IMG/VR virus record: IMGVR_UViG_3300032213_001381
Span: 1 to 64,000 of that record
Direction: 5' to 3' (one strand)
From: a virus
Length of the DNA: 64,000 bases
Shown here in pieces: positions 53,480-61,904 of the stretch. Both the position numbers and the translations under genes were made by a program. The notes beneath the pieces were generated by a model. It searched no databases. It saw only the letters and a program-made list of their open reading frames with translations, and was not told where the DNA came from. The number at the start of each line of letters is the position of its first letter. Position 1 is the first letter of the stretch.

Positions 53480-55462
53480 TTAAATTACTGCACCTCTGAT
53501 ATCATTATCTGGATATTTGACTTCAAATACTGACGGATCTAATGATGGATATATAATCTTATTGTGTGTTGCTTCAAATAAATTGTATTCATGTGGTGAA
53601 TATTCACCATCATTTTGAGTAAGATTTTTAAATGTTACTTCCGCAACAGATTGTACTCCTTCAATTTTAGCTAATTCCAATTCAAATTGATTAATGTTGA
53701 TTGGTTGATTAAAATACCACTTATCAATATTAAAGAAATCTTTGGCCTTTTGAAGACATTGATCCAAAACTTCTTTTTTATTGAAATTATTATAAACTAA
53801 AATCTTAAAATCAACACCGATGTTAATAATATAACCGTCAATTATATTAACACTATCTGATATAATCTTATATTTTTGTAAATATTGTCTAATGTTGTAT
53901 ACCAACGCTTCGTTGGTTTGTGTCAAATTTTTGTTTGAATTGTAACTCAAAACATATAAATTCAAACTAAATGGATTTGATACATCGAAATTTACTTTTC
54001 TATAATTATTTTCCAAACTATTATTGATTAAAGTTGTTTGATTTTCGTTGTTTACAAATCCACTTAATAATGTTTGATTTGTTGAAATTGATAAATCAGA
54101 ATTTGGAATTACCATTACTTTTGCAATAGAACCAAATCTTGGTGGTATTGAATATACTCTAGAAACATAATCATCTACTGTTACTGTTCTATTTTGTGAA
54201 CCAAAATTAGCCAAAGCATTTTGTCTTATTTCTTCTACACTTTCTTCATTTTGTCCACCAACTGCAGGATTTGGATTAGATATTCTCAATGAATTTTTAA
54301 CTGTAGTTAATAAAGAATTTTGAGACGGAGTTAAACCTGTAGTATCATTAAGATATGTTACTGAAGATATATTTTTGATGGTATCAGATGGAGAATTTGA
54401 TAATATTCCGCCACCAACCAAATATTGTACAGTCAATACCGTATTAGAAGGTGCTTGTCCAAATGTTTCTGAATTTAACAATTTACTGGTATCATAATTT
54501 AAATTCAAATTATTGATATTTTGCAATCCTACACCAACCAATTCGGAATTTGGATAAATTACTTCGTCAGAAGTCGCATCTGTACCAGCACCAAATTCAA
54601 GATATGTTACATTATTTGCAGTAACATTTGTCACAAACTTTCTAGATGTTTTAAAACTTTTAATTAACTTTGGAACTTCGGCTGAATATTGAACATAAGT
54701 ATTATTAGTAAAATCCGTATTTTCAGTTTCGGTAAAGATTAAATCTTGAGCCAAATAATCAACTTCATACCACTTATTATTATCACTGTCTCTTACATCA
54801 ATTATATCAATAACATTAAGTTCAGAAAATGATATTTTATAAAATGGTACTGCAGTTCCTACTGTAAATGATTTAGTTGTAATTTTACCTGCAATTACTT
54901 TTACTGATTTCTTTAATAAGAAAAATTGTGGTACACCATAATTATCTCTTGAATATACAGTTACTTCTCTAGGAGAAAATTTACTATCAAGAGAAAAATC
55001 AACAGGATCAGTTGTAATGAAACTTACACCACTTTCATTTGACACTTCCATATACTCTCTTATTTTAAGAGCATAGTTGTTATCCGGAATGTAATTATTA
55101 TTAGAATCTTTAGTAGATGGAATTAATTGATATAAATCAATGTTTGTAGTAGCAGATTTAGTTGGTTTTGTTTTATATCCAAGATAGTTTGCTAATGCAA
55201 GAACATTCTTTCTTTCTTCTGCATATGGCATTAAACTTTCTTTAAATTGATAATCAGTATAATATGATAGAACATCTCCTATGTAAGATGCCATTTCAAT
55301 AAACATCATACCAGGAGATGCTTCACTAAAATCTTTATATGTTCTTGGAAAGTATGTTTTTGAATACTCAATTAAAGATGATTTAAAAGAAGAAAAGTCT
55401 CTATTAAGATACTTAATTTCTCTACGGGAACTATTAAAAGACTTTTGTATAATGTCTGCCAT
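53480..55462 (-). CDS. 6: Baseplate wedge protein, gp6-like
   Basis: A 660-residue baseplate J-family protein; T4 gp6 (660) is the same length. The opening IKYLNRDFSSFKSSLIEYSKTYFP (residues 17-40) and then FSEASPGMMFIEMASYIGDVLSYYTDYQFKES (in pieces: SPGMMFIEMASYIGDVLSYY) with EERKNVLALANYLGYK are diagnostic. The VEEIRQNALANFGSQNRTVTVDDY segment near residue 405 and the C-terminal KDFFNIDKWYFNQPININQFEL are the usual later landmarks. gp6 dimers form the inner baseplate ring that expands on contraction. The gp25 gene ends 2 nt before it, as in related phages where the two are adjacent. Confidence 0.94.
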   Translation of the reverse strand: MADIIQKSFNSSRREIKYLNRDFSSFKSSLIEYSKTYFPRTYKDFSEASPGMMFIEMASYIGDVLSYYTDYQFKESLMPYAEERKNVLALANYLGYKTKPTKSATTNIDLYQLIPSTKDSNNNYIPDNNYALKIREYMEVSNESGVSFITTDPVDFSLDSKFSPREVTVYSRDNYGVPQFFLLKKSVKVIAGKITTKSFTVGTAVPFYKISFSELNVIDIIDVRDSDNNKWYEVDYLAQDLIFTETENTDFTNNTYVQYSAEVPKLIKSFKTSRKFVTNVTANNVTYLEFGAGTDATSDEVIYPNSELVGVGLQNINNLNLNYDTSKLLNSETFGQAPSNTVLTVQYLVGGGILSNSPSDTIKNISSVTYLNDTTGLTPSQNSLLTTVKNSLRISNPNPAVGGQNEESVEEIRQNALANFGSQNRTVTVDDYVSRVYSIPPRFGSIAKVMVIPNSDLSISTNQTLLSGFVNNENQTTLINNSLENNYRKVNFDVSNPFSLNLYVLSYNSNKNLTQTNEALVYNIRQYLQKYKIISDSVNIIDGYIINIGVDFKILVYNNFNKKEVLDQCLQKAKDFFNIDKWYFNQPININQFELELAKIEGVQSVAEVTFKNLTQNDGEYSPHEYNLFEATHNKIIYPSLDPSVFEVKYPDNDIRGAVI

Positions 55463-55464
55463 AA

Positions 55465-55860
55465 TTATATATTATTTTGACTAATTCTCAAACTAACAGT
55501 ATCAGTTTGATTATTAATCGTAAATTGTATTTTTATATATAATATATAACTATCTGTAAGTTTATTTTTTTCTTGATTTGCTATATTAATATCCACTTTA
55601 TTTACTGTTACGCCTGGCACATAATTTTTAACTTCATCAGTTATAATCTGTTTTATTATATCAGGAGATTCATCTATATTTTGTTCAAATAGATATTCTT
55701 GTAAACCAGATCCAAAATTAGGATTCATCCGTCTTTCCCCTTTTTTGGTTCTTAACAAATTAGTAATATTGGCTTTTACCTGAGTTAAAGTATCATAACT
55801 CTGTTGAAAATATCCATTTTTACCAATCTGAAATGGTAATGTAAGTCCTATTGGATTCAT
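55465..55860 (-). CDS. 25: Baseplate wedge protein, gp25-like
   Basis: A 131-residue gp25/W-family wedge protein; T4 gp25 has 132. It shows LTLPFQIGKNGYFQQSYDTLTQVK, and the core motif KKGERRMNPNFGSGLQEYLFE (residues 39-59), the E-x-R-x(3)-P-x-FG type segment that nucleates sheath polymerisation. Strands TVNKVDINIAN and YILYIKIQFTINNQ complete the fold. It starts 1 nt after the 160-residue gene and ends 2 nt before gp6, inside the baseplate operon. Function follows from the family. Confidence 0.92.
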   Translation of the reverse strand: MNPIGLTLPFQIGKNGYFQQSYDTLTQVKANITNLLRTKKGERRMNPNFGSGLQEYLFEQNIDESPDIIKQIITDEVKNYVPGVTVNKVDINIANQEKNKLTDSYILYIKIQFTINNQTDTVSLRISQNNI

Positions 55861-55861
55861 A

Positions 55862-56344
55862 TTATCCCATTGATACCATACCAGAACCTAAAGTTCCATG
55901 TTGTTTCTTTTTATCTACAGCTTTCATTAAACTTCTAAAGTCTCTATTAAGAACATTCATTACTTTACCTTGTTCTTCAGTTACAGGAGCAGCTTGTTGT
56001 GGTGTTTCAACCGATTCATTCATCCTCATACCTGCAAATGCTTGTGATTTAAAAGATGAATCAAGTCCAGCCATTGAACCTTCACTTGGTATTTTTACAA
56101 CAGTTTGATTCAAAATTTCATTTAAAACTGGATTACTTGAATATTTCTTAACTTCTTTTGGCTTTTGAACTGATTCTTTAACTACATTTTTAGTTAAATT
56201 TGTTGGTTCAGTAGATTGAATTACACTTGATTGATTTCCTGACAATATCTCAGTCAATACTTTTGGAATTAAAGTAGGTAATGTTTTATTTAACTCTTCT
56301 TTAATTACAGATCTAATTAGTTCTTTTAATTCATTGCTTTTCAT
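55862..56344 (-). CDS. Unrecognised baseplate-operon protein
   Basis: A 160-residue protein starting MKSNELKELIRSVIKEELNK, a charged helix, followed by a Ser/Val/Lys-rich linker and a C-terminal segment VMNVLNRDFRSLMKAVDKKKQ with the end GTLGSGMVSMG. Helical N-termini followed by DFRSLMKA-type ends occur in small phage structural proteins of the baseplate region, but I cannot name it. It lies between the glycine-zipper protein and gp25 with 17 nt and 1 nt gaps, so it belongs to the baseplate operon. It might be a chaperone or a small hub component. Confidence 0.6.
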   Translation of the reverse strand: MKSNELKELIRSVIKEELNKTLPTLIPKVLTEILSGNQSSVIQSTEPTNLTKNVVKESVQKPKEVKKYSSNPVLNEILNQTVVKIPSEGSMAGLDSSFKSQAFAGMRMNESVETPQQAAPVTEEQGKVMNVLNRDFRSLMKAVDKKKQHGTLGSGMVSMG

Positions 56345-56361
56345 ACTCTATATAATTATCA

Positions 56362-57339
56362 TTAAATATTACCTATTGTATTATTTATTTTGTTATTTAT
56401 TGAAGATGGATCAGGTAATTTTGGTATTTTTACAACTTTTACACGTTTACCTATTGTTTGTTTAAGTTTAGATTGGGTCTGAATGCCTACTTTCTTTCCC
56501 GTATATTTACCAACACTTGAACCCACACTTCCTAAATTTGATCCTATAGTATTTGCTATTTTATTTGTAGGTAAATATCCACCAATAGTAGATCCTAATT
56601 TAGAACCAACTGATTCTCCCACTTTTGATCCTACATAACCACCTACTTTTTCACCTACACTACTGTCTAAGACGGTGTTTATAACATTTCCTACTTTTTC
56701 ATTTACTACAATTGATTTATCCTCTACTTTTCCAATTACGTCTAATGGTTTAGATCCAACATTTCCAATAACTGAAGCGGTTTTATCTGTAACTTTATCT
56801 GTTACTTTTCCTGTAAAACGATCTACATTTTTATTTGTTATATTATTTGCATCAAAATTATAAGGACTATAATCTGGTACGTTTACTAAACCATCTGTTT
56901 TTTCTGAAATTGTATCAGAAACCATACCAACTTTTGACGTAATTCCACTTGTTACATTTTCTGTTTTATTTAAAATGTTACCTGCAATATCGGTTGTTTT
57001 ACTTATAACACCACCTGTTACACTATCAACTTTTGATGTAACATTACCTACAACACCATAAACTTTAGATGCGGCATTTCCTAAAATACCAGTATCAACA
57101 CCACTTAAAACATCTTTTGAAAAATTGCCAACTCCTTGTATTGTTCCGCCAACAAAATTACCAGCCGTATCACCAATTGAAAGTTGTGTTTTTGATGCAA
57201 ATTTATCTATTGAACCACCCACTTTACTTGAAACATCAGATTTTAACGCAGTAACAAATTTCAAACCATTAGATCCTTCAGTTGGAGGACCAGGTAAAGC
57301 AGGATCAATATCAACAAATGATTTTAATTTATTAATCAT
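56362..57339 (-). CDS. Glycine-zipper / Val-Gly repeat protein
   Basis: A 325-residue low-complexity protein. Most of it is built from degenerate 11-15 residue units rich in Val, Gly, Ser, Lys and Thr: KVYGVVGNVTSKVDSVTGGV, VTDKTASVIGNVGSKP and later GGYVGSKVGESVGSKLGSTI (about residues 230-250), a glycine-zipper pattern seen in membrane-inserting helices. The N-terminus contains DPALPGPPTEGSNGL and the C-terminus is a basic KQTIGKRVKVVKIPKLPDP. It sits between the spike-like protein and the small baseplate genes, where other phages have hub or tape-measure components. It is too short for a usual tape measure. Function unknown; membrane activity is inferred. Confidence 0.65.
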   Translation of the reverse strand: MINKLKSFVDIDPALPGPPTEGSNGLKFVTALKSDVSSKVGGSIDKFASKTQLSIGDTAGNFVGGTIQGVGNFSKDVLSGVDTGILGNAASKVYGVVGNVTSKVDSVTGGVISKTTDIAGNILNKTENVTSGITSKVGMVSDTISEKTDGLVNVPDYSPYNFDANNITNKNVDRFTGKVTDKVTDKTASVIGNVGSKPLDVIGKVEDKSIVVNEKVGNVINTVLDSSVGEKVGGYVGSKVGESVGSKLGSTIGGYLPTNKIANTIGSNLGSVGSSVGKYTGKKVGIQTQSKLKQTIGKRVKVVKIPKLPDPSSINNKINNTIGNI

Positions 57340-57341
57340 AA

Positions 57342-59006
57342 TTAACTTTCTTCATATTGTACTTCTACTGGACCTTCCCGTCTTACTTTTCCTTTAAATA
57401 TACCCGGTAATCCTTGACCTGATACTATATTCACTGATATTGGAGCAGTTGCATTTTTGATTCCTTCAGGAGTTACACCATCTACGCCTGGAGCATATCC
57501 GCCACCTGTAACAAATACCCGTCTACTCATTAATTTATCAAGATTGTCTCTTAAAAACTTCAATTGTTGATCTTGAACTGATTCTTGAGTTTTATTTGGA
57601 TTTGCATTGCCAGTCTTTGGATGTGTGTGATTATACCAATGAACGTGATTTAATAACCAATTACATAAATCGTATAACCAATCCACAGTAGTTTGACCCA
57701 ATAATACTGGTTCATTGGTTTGACCATATTGTCCCAAATAAATGGCAGGACTATTAAATACAGTTTTATTGTTTGTAGTCATAACAATTTGATCATGTGC
57801 ATCAACTGTATATTCACTGTCAGTTACAATTCCATATCTTTCTTTTGAAAAATGTAGTGTTTCTCCGAATCTACTGCTTAAAATCAATCTATCTGTATTA
57901 ATTACAATTTGATCTCCCTTTAAATTTTCTATATCAAAATTAAAAGCAGTAGAACCAATTGGAGAAAATAATGGTTGTTCTTCTTTTCCCTGTTGAAATA
58001 TGGATTTATAACATGTTGTTCTCCATTTAGATTTAGTCAATCCAGAAGTGATATGAATAGAACTGCCATCGTGATTTATATCTTCATCAATTAATCCCCC
58101 AGCATTTTTTTGCGAATCTATAATTGCTGGAATAGGTGGAAGTTTTGAATTATCTGAAATAGGTTTATCCAATGATAATTTTCTTTGTCTATTTCTAATC
58201 AACACCATCGGGTTTCCACAACCTTCATTTGATTTATTTACAGTAGGATCACCTTTATAATCAGAATAAAAACCTTTATCATTTTCTCTTATATTATCAT
58301 AAGCACTAAAACGAATTGATTGTCCATGACGACTTTCAAGTACTGTATCCCCTTCATATCTTCTCAATTTTCTAATTTTAGAATTTGCTAAGAAATAAGC
58401 ACCAAGTACTCCTTTTACTTGATTATTTGAAATTTTTTTAAATGAATTTAATGATACTGGACCTTCAACCGATTCTGTTTTCAATCCATCTTCCGATACT
58501 AAATCTTTATTTCCATCATTATTACCATAAAATTTTTCAAGACGAAAATTAGATTCTTGATTAATAAATCCATTTAAATTTAATTTTCTTGTATAGAACA
58601 ATTTATCTAAATACTTTACAACAATTACAACTTCATTTAATAGTGGATATTCTACTATACCAGTTGATTCCATCGGAAATGCCCATGATAACTTTTCTTT
58701 TTCCAATCCTTGTTGTGAAAAACACAATCTTACTCTACACGCACCTATATAACTATAATCTATATCTTTTTGGTTAGGCAATTCATTTTTATAGTTTGCT
58801 GGAATATTTCTAATATCCACCAAATGTCTTTTATTTACTATTTCAGAATGAGTTTCATCCAAGATTACATCCAATACGATTGCAGGCTCTAATTCATAAA
58901 ATTCATTCGTGGAATTAGTATTACTTGTTTGATTTCCAACAGATAATCCAATATTGTTTAATTGTCCAAAACTAATTGGAGAGGATTTAATATTAAAATA
59001 TGGCAT
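57342..59006 (-). CDS. Baseplate spike-like protein (gp5-like, no lysozyme)
   Basis: A 554-residue protein starting MPYFNIKSSPISFGQL. Residues about 75-160 look like the OB fold of T4 gp5 (CRVRLCFSQQGLEKEKLSWA, then EYPLLNEVVIVVKYLDKLFY). A GNPMVLIRNRQRKL segment and parallel beta repeats DIENLKGDQIVINTDRLILSS / TVDAHDQIVMTTNNKTVFNS follow, as in spike needles. Near residue 450 is LNHVHWYNHTHPKTG, a His cluster that could bind metal. No lysozyme domain (catalytic E-x(8)-D-x(5)-T) is seen. It is 1 nt from the 120-residue gene and 2 nt from the glycine-zipper gene. Piercing the outer membrane is the expected role. Confidence 0.65.
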   Translation of the reverse strand: MPYFNIKSSPISFGQLNNIGLSVGNQTSNTNSTNEFYELEPAIVLDVILDETHSEIVNKRHLVDIRNIPANYKNELPNQKDIDYSYIGACRVRLCFSQQGLEKEKLSWAFPMESTGIVEYPLLNEVVIVVKYLDKLFYTRKLNLNGFINQESNFRLEKFYGNNDGNKDLVSEDGLKTESVEGPVSLNSFKKISNNQVKGVLGAYFLANSKIRKLRRYEGDTVLESRHGQSIRFSAYDNIRENDKGFYSDYKGDPTVNKSNEGCGNPMVLIRNRQRKLSLDKPISDNSKLPPIPAIIDSQKNAGGLIDEDINHDGSSIHITSGLTKSKWRTTCYKSIFQQGKEEQPLFSPIGSTAFNFDIENLKGDQIVINTDRLILSSRFGETLHFSKERYGIVTDSEYTVDAHDQIVMTTNNKTVFNSPAIYLGQYGQTNEPVLLGQTTVDWLYDLCNWLLNHVHWYNHTHPKTGNANPNKTQESVQDQQLKFLRDNLDKLMSRRVFVTGGGYAPGVDGVTPEGIKNATAPISVNIVSGQGLPGIFKGKVRREGPVEVQYEES

Positions 59007-59007
59007 A

Positions 59008-59370
59008 TTATTTCTTAATTTCTATTGGAGTATTCATTGTTTCGGTGATTTTCCCAACTTCAGCCATTAACTGTTGTCTTTCTTCTTCTGATAATCCACC
59101 TACTTCTTCAGCACCTTTATTATCATTGCTCACTAATCTTTGTACTATTGCTGCTAATTTCACTAATTGTTCATCGTTCCTTACACTTACATCCAAGTAA
59201 TCTTTAATGAGAGGAACGATGACAATAGCATCATTTGGTGTTTTAATCATACTTCTTAAATCAGATACTAAGATATCAATTTGATCTTTTTTCTGTTCAG
59301 AATTGATTACAACATCTTTAAGTAAGTTTGAATATTTCTTACCTTTATATAATTCAAAATCTAAATCCAT
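59008..59370 (-). CDS. Conserved small protein of baseplate operon
   Basis: A 120-residue helical protein, first in the baseplate unit. The sequence MDLDFELYKGKKYSNLLKD, the stretch KKDQIDILVSDLRSMIKTPNDA and IVPLIKDYLDVSVRNDEQLVKLAA are a conserved set in aquatic T4-like phages, where the function is unknown. The C-terminus (GLSEEERQQLMAEVGKI) is acidic. A TATTTATA box lies only 3 nt before the ATG and no Shine-Dalgarno can fit, which makes it the tightest example of the motif. Its place at the head of the baseplate operon suggests an assembly factor. Confidence 0.7.
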   Translation of the reverse strand: MDLDFELYKGKKYSNLLKDVVINSEQKKDQIDILVSDLRSMIKTPNDAIVIVPLIKDYLDVSVRNDEQLVKLAAIVQRLVSNDNKGAEEVGGLSEEERQQLMAEVGKITETMNTPIEIKK

Positions 59371-59373
59371 ACC

Positions 59374-59381
59374 TATAAATA
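59374..59381 (-). promoter_or_regulatory. TATTTATA box before baseplate operon
   Basis: Coding-strand TATTTATA ends 3 nt before the ATG of the 120-residue gene, first of the six-gene baseplate operon. Confidence 0.5.
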
Positions 59382-59406
59382 GATATGGATTTGAATAATT
59401 ACACTA

Positions 59407-60327
59407 TCAATTTAATTTACCTCTATCTAAATAAGATTGAGCAATTACTCTTTGATAACTTTTCATTTTATTTATCACTTTAGTAATTTGTTGCGTCTTA
59501 CATGATGAAATTTCTCTAATATAGAGATATAATGCTTTTTTATTAAATGCGTCAATTCTATCGCAGTTTCTAAATAATTCTATTACAGCATTAGCAATAT
59601 TTAAATCTCTTTGTTTAGTAAAAATACGACCAACATTTCTTTCCCAATAATCAACCATCAATTTAAGAAATTCATTGGTTTCTACATCTTTATGATGTGG
59701 ATCAACGGTTTGCAAACATACTGAAGATTCACTCGGAGTATCAGCAATGTTTACGTGTTGATTGTATTTTTTATAATTGCCATTGTTATGGAAAATAAGA
59801 TAATTTTTGGCAACAATACTAAAATAACTAAATGCTTTACCTTTACCTTCTTCAAATTTATTCATATTAGAAACCAAATGAGCTACTGTTTCTTTTTGAA
59901 TTTCAATAGGACTATTATCAAAATATGTAAATTTGAATGTGTTAAATACATTTTCTACCAACTTTTCAAATGCATTTTTAATATGAGTTTCGTAAATATC
60001 ATTTCTGATATTTTGATCTTCTTCTTTATTGTATTTAATAATATACATTTCTGTATCCTTAGTGAAATACATCTTTTCTGTAGATTTCTTTTTAGGAGAT
60101 TCAGGTTCTACATAAGGTTCTTCAATGATAATTTTAGGAGTTGGTTTCCTAATATTTTTTTCCTTTTTAATAGGAATAACTTTCTTTTCTTTCTTAACTT
60201 TGTTTATAACCATTTTCTTTTTTTGTTTTGTTGATTTTACCGAGACTTTTTTATTAAGATTTTTTAAAACTTTTTTCTTAACATCTCTTTTTTTTAAAAC
60301 CTTCATTTTTTTCTTGGATTTTTTCAT
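59407..60327 (-). CDS. 55: Late sigma factor, gp55-like, with basic N-terminal extension
   Basis: A 306-residue sigma-like factor; T4 gp55 has 185. The region KETVAHLVSNMNKFEEGKGKAFSYFSIVAKNYLIFHN (residues 145-185; in pieces HLVSNMNKFEEGKGKAFSY and FSIVAKNYLI) matches sigma region 2 of gp55-type late factors. Before it stands a Lys-rich, disordered extension of about 85 residues (KKSKKKMKVLKKRDVKKKV...), which could bind DNA or polymerase. The C-terminal part has a helical domain ending RVIAQSYLDRGKLN. It overlaps the membrane protein gene by 4 nt. It would direct the host polymerase to late promoters. Its own unit lacks the TATTTATA box, consistent with an earlier transcription class. Confidence 0.8.
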   Translation of the reverse strand: MKKSKKKMKVLKKRDVKKKVLKNLNKKVSVKSTKQKKKMVINKVKKEKKVIPIKKEKNIRKPTPKIIIEEPYVEPESPKKKSTEKMYFTKDTEMYIIKYNKEEDQNIRNDIYETHIKNAFEKLVENVFNTFKFTYFDNSPIEIQKETVAHLVSNMNKFEEGKGKAFSYFSIVAKNYLIFHNNGNYKKYNQHVNIADTPSESSVCLQTVDPHHKDVETNEFLKLMVDYWERNVGRIFTKQRDLNIANAVIELFRNCDRIDAFNKKALYLYIREISSCKTQQITKVINKMKSYQRVIAQSYLDRGKLN

Positions 60328-60590
60328 TTAGATTTTTCTTTGATTAATTCAATCAGCCTAACTATCTCTGAAAAAACAAAACCAACATCATCGTCTTTTT
60401 CAAAAATTTGTTTTTCATCAATTTCTTTTAATTTACGATATGTGTTCTCTACCAAATTTTGATATTGATCACTCCATTGTTGCATTGTTTCTATTACATC
60501 CAATAAATCATTCATTTTAATGAAAAAATAAATGTTTGCGCATATTGAAACCGTCAATACTACTGTGAGTATTATTATTAGTGTTAACAT
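60324..60590 (-). CDS. Small single-pass membrane protein
   Basis: An 88-residue protein with an N-terminal transmembrane helix (LTLIIILTVVLTVSICANIYFFI, residues 2-24; no more quoted) and a cytoplasmic or periplasmic helix-rich part with acidic-basic heptads (LDVIETMQQWSDQYQNLVE, IFSEIVRLIELIKEKSK). Small proteins of this pattern next to gp55 are seen in other aquatic T4-like phages. It overlaps the sigma gene by 4 nt and starts 3 nt after the 45-residue ORF, so the three form a unit. Function unknown. Confidence 0.65.
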   Translation of the reverse strand: MLTLIIILTVVLTVSICANIYFFIKMNDLLDVIETMQQWSDQYQNLVENTYRKLKEIDEKQIFEKDDDVGFVFSEIVRLIELIKEKSK

Positions 60591-60593
60591 AAA

Positions 60594-60731
60594 TCAATCA
60601 TATTCTGAACCGTCTTCATTATCAAGATATTCTTCCATAAATGATATTGCTTCATTCACTAAATCCCAATCTTGGTTCTTTTCTGCTTCTTTGAGAATAT
60701 CCAATACTTCTTTTATATCAAATTCATCCAT
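60594..60731 (-). CDS. Small acidic ORF, 45 residues
   Basis: A short frame from ATG at 60731 to TGA at 60594: MDEFDIKEVLDILKEAEKN, then WDLVNEAISFMEEYLDNE. It is too small to stand out in usual ORF lists but has clear coding character: an amphipathic acidic helix pair, no rare start, and spacing of only 3 nt to the next gene. It would be the first gene of the unit with the membrane protein and the late sigma factor. Function unknown; acidic small proteins next to sigma genes could be regulators. Confidence 0.55.
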   Translation of the reverse strand: MDEFDIKEVLDILKEAEKNQDWDLVNEAISFMEEYLDNEDGSEYD

Positions 60732-60815
60732 AATATTTTAATAGTAAACTGATAATTAAATATATCGTAAAAATTTCTAAAATCAAATAATTATTACTAA
60801 TCTAGTAATTTTAAT

Positions 60816-61877
60816 TTAAAAACTAAAATGATTAGGTTTATAACTGTTATCTACCATCACTTCTTTTATTACTTCTTTTTCTATAGGTACTTCTTTTATT
60901 ACTTCTTTTTCTATAGGTACTTCTTTTATAACTTCCTTTTCTATATGAACAGGAACTTCTCTAATAATTTCTTTTATTAATTGTCCGTCTTTAACTTCTT
61001 GTGTGGCTTCTTCTTTTGCCTGTTCAACAATTTCTTCTAAAGTTGGTTCTTTACTCGGATTTTCTTCTACTTTAACTGTAGGTTTCACATAGATTGCATC
61101 ACCCAACGTGGTATTATAAGCTAATAATAAACAAATTGCAAGTGGATCAAATACTGATATAAGACAAATAATAAACCACTTTACTACTTTATTTATATCT
61201 ACACCAAATTCATCTGCTACAAATTTAAATGTCTGTAAATCTTTCTGTCCACCACTTTTTATCTTAATATCTGATATTTGTTTGTCTAATTTTTGTATTT
61301 CATCAACAGTTGACTGAATCTTATTATTTTCAGTATCTATGTCCTTTTCACTTTTATCAATAAACTCTTTTGTTGATTGTTGTATCTGTGCTAGTTGAAT
61401 TGGATTACGACTGATGATTACATTGGTCATACTTTCATTCAATCGTTCTTCTTGACTAACTCTTAATTTACTAATGTTTTCAATTCTTTTCTTTGCATCA
61501 CTTATTTTATCACTATACATCTTCTTTTGATCTTGTATATAAAGAATTTTTTCTTCACTCAATTTGTTTTCAATCGCAGATTGTTGATATGCAGATGTTA
61601 AATAACCAAAAATACCTAAAGATGTAATAAACATCAATGCAACAACTGCTAAAATAAGATAAGTCTTTAATAATAATTGTGATCTTTTCCAGTATCTATA
61701 TAAAAACGTAGTAGCAACCAATTTACCAATTTCAAGTGAACTAGCCATAATCATAGATGCGATTGCCGATCCACTGAATAACATACCAATACCAATAATA
61801 CTAAAAAAAGCAGCACAACTCGCTATAAATAACGATGATAATCCTACTATTCTTTCAAAGGTAAATGGTGTTTTCAT
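60816..61877 (-). CDS. Four-helix membrane protein with coiled coil and KEVPIE repeats
   Basis: A 353-residue protein. Hydrophobic segments lie near residues 9-29 and 30-50 (FSIIGIGMLFSGSAIASMIM), 72-95 (TYLILAVVALMFITSLGIFG) and 233-254 (WFIICLISVFDPLAICLLLA). Between the third and fourth is a long coiled coil (about 100-215). The C-terminus carries three nearly identical 10-residue units EVPIEKEVIK. The SSLEIGKLVATTFLYRYW segment is a conserved mark I recognise from aquatic T4-like phages, function unknown. Upstream is TATATATA rather than TATTTATA. It may act at the host membrane during infection or lysis control; that is inferred. Confidence 0.7.
   Translation of the reverse strand: MKTPFTFERIVGLSSLFIASCAAFFSIIGIGMLFSGSAIASMIMASSLEIGKLVATTFLYRYWKRSQLLLKTYLILAVVALMFITSLGIFGYLTSAYQQSAIENKLSEEKILYIQDQKKMYSDKISDAKKRIENISKLRVSQEERLNESMTNVIISRNPIQLAQIQQSTKEFIDKSEKDIDTENNKIQSTVDEIQKLDKQISDIKIKSGGQKDLQTFKFVADEFGVDINKVVKWFIICLISVFDPLAICLLLAYNTTLGDAIYVKPTVKVEENPSKEPTLEEIVEQAKEEATQEVKDGQLIKEIIREVPVHIEKEVIKEVPIEKEVIKEVPIEKEVIKEVMVDNSYKPNHFSF
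60859..60948. repeat. Three 30-bp tandem repeats in membrane protein gene
   Basis: Units at 60859-60888 and 60889-60918 are identical; 60919-60948 is an imperfect third copy. They encode the EVPIEKEVIK repeats at the C-terminus. Copy number could change by slippage. Confidence 0.85.
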
Positions 61878-61904
61878 ACAGTATATATAGTCAGAAAAGA
61901 AAAA

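Noticed and set aside
56362-57339. Glycine-zipper protein as tape measure
   Set aside because: Only 325 residues with no long coiled coil; the tail length would need a much longer protein.
59755-60234. A 159-codon plus-strand open frame rich in Phe and Ile
   Set aside because: It is antisense to the Lys-rich sigma-factor gene; Lys codons read as Phe on the opposite strand. The sigma frame has clear region 2 motifs.
60793-60809. 7-bp inverted repeat ATTACTA / TAGTAAT after the membrane protein gene
   Set aside because: Purely AT stem, short and without a T-run of terminator type; too weak to call.
60859-60948. Regular 30-bp repeats as a possible CRISPR array
   Set aside because: The units are directly adjacent without spacers, lie in frame inside a membrane protein gene and encode a 10-residue protein repeat.
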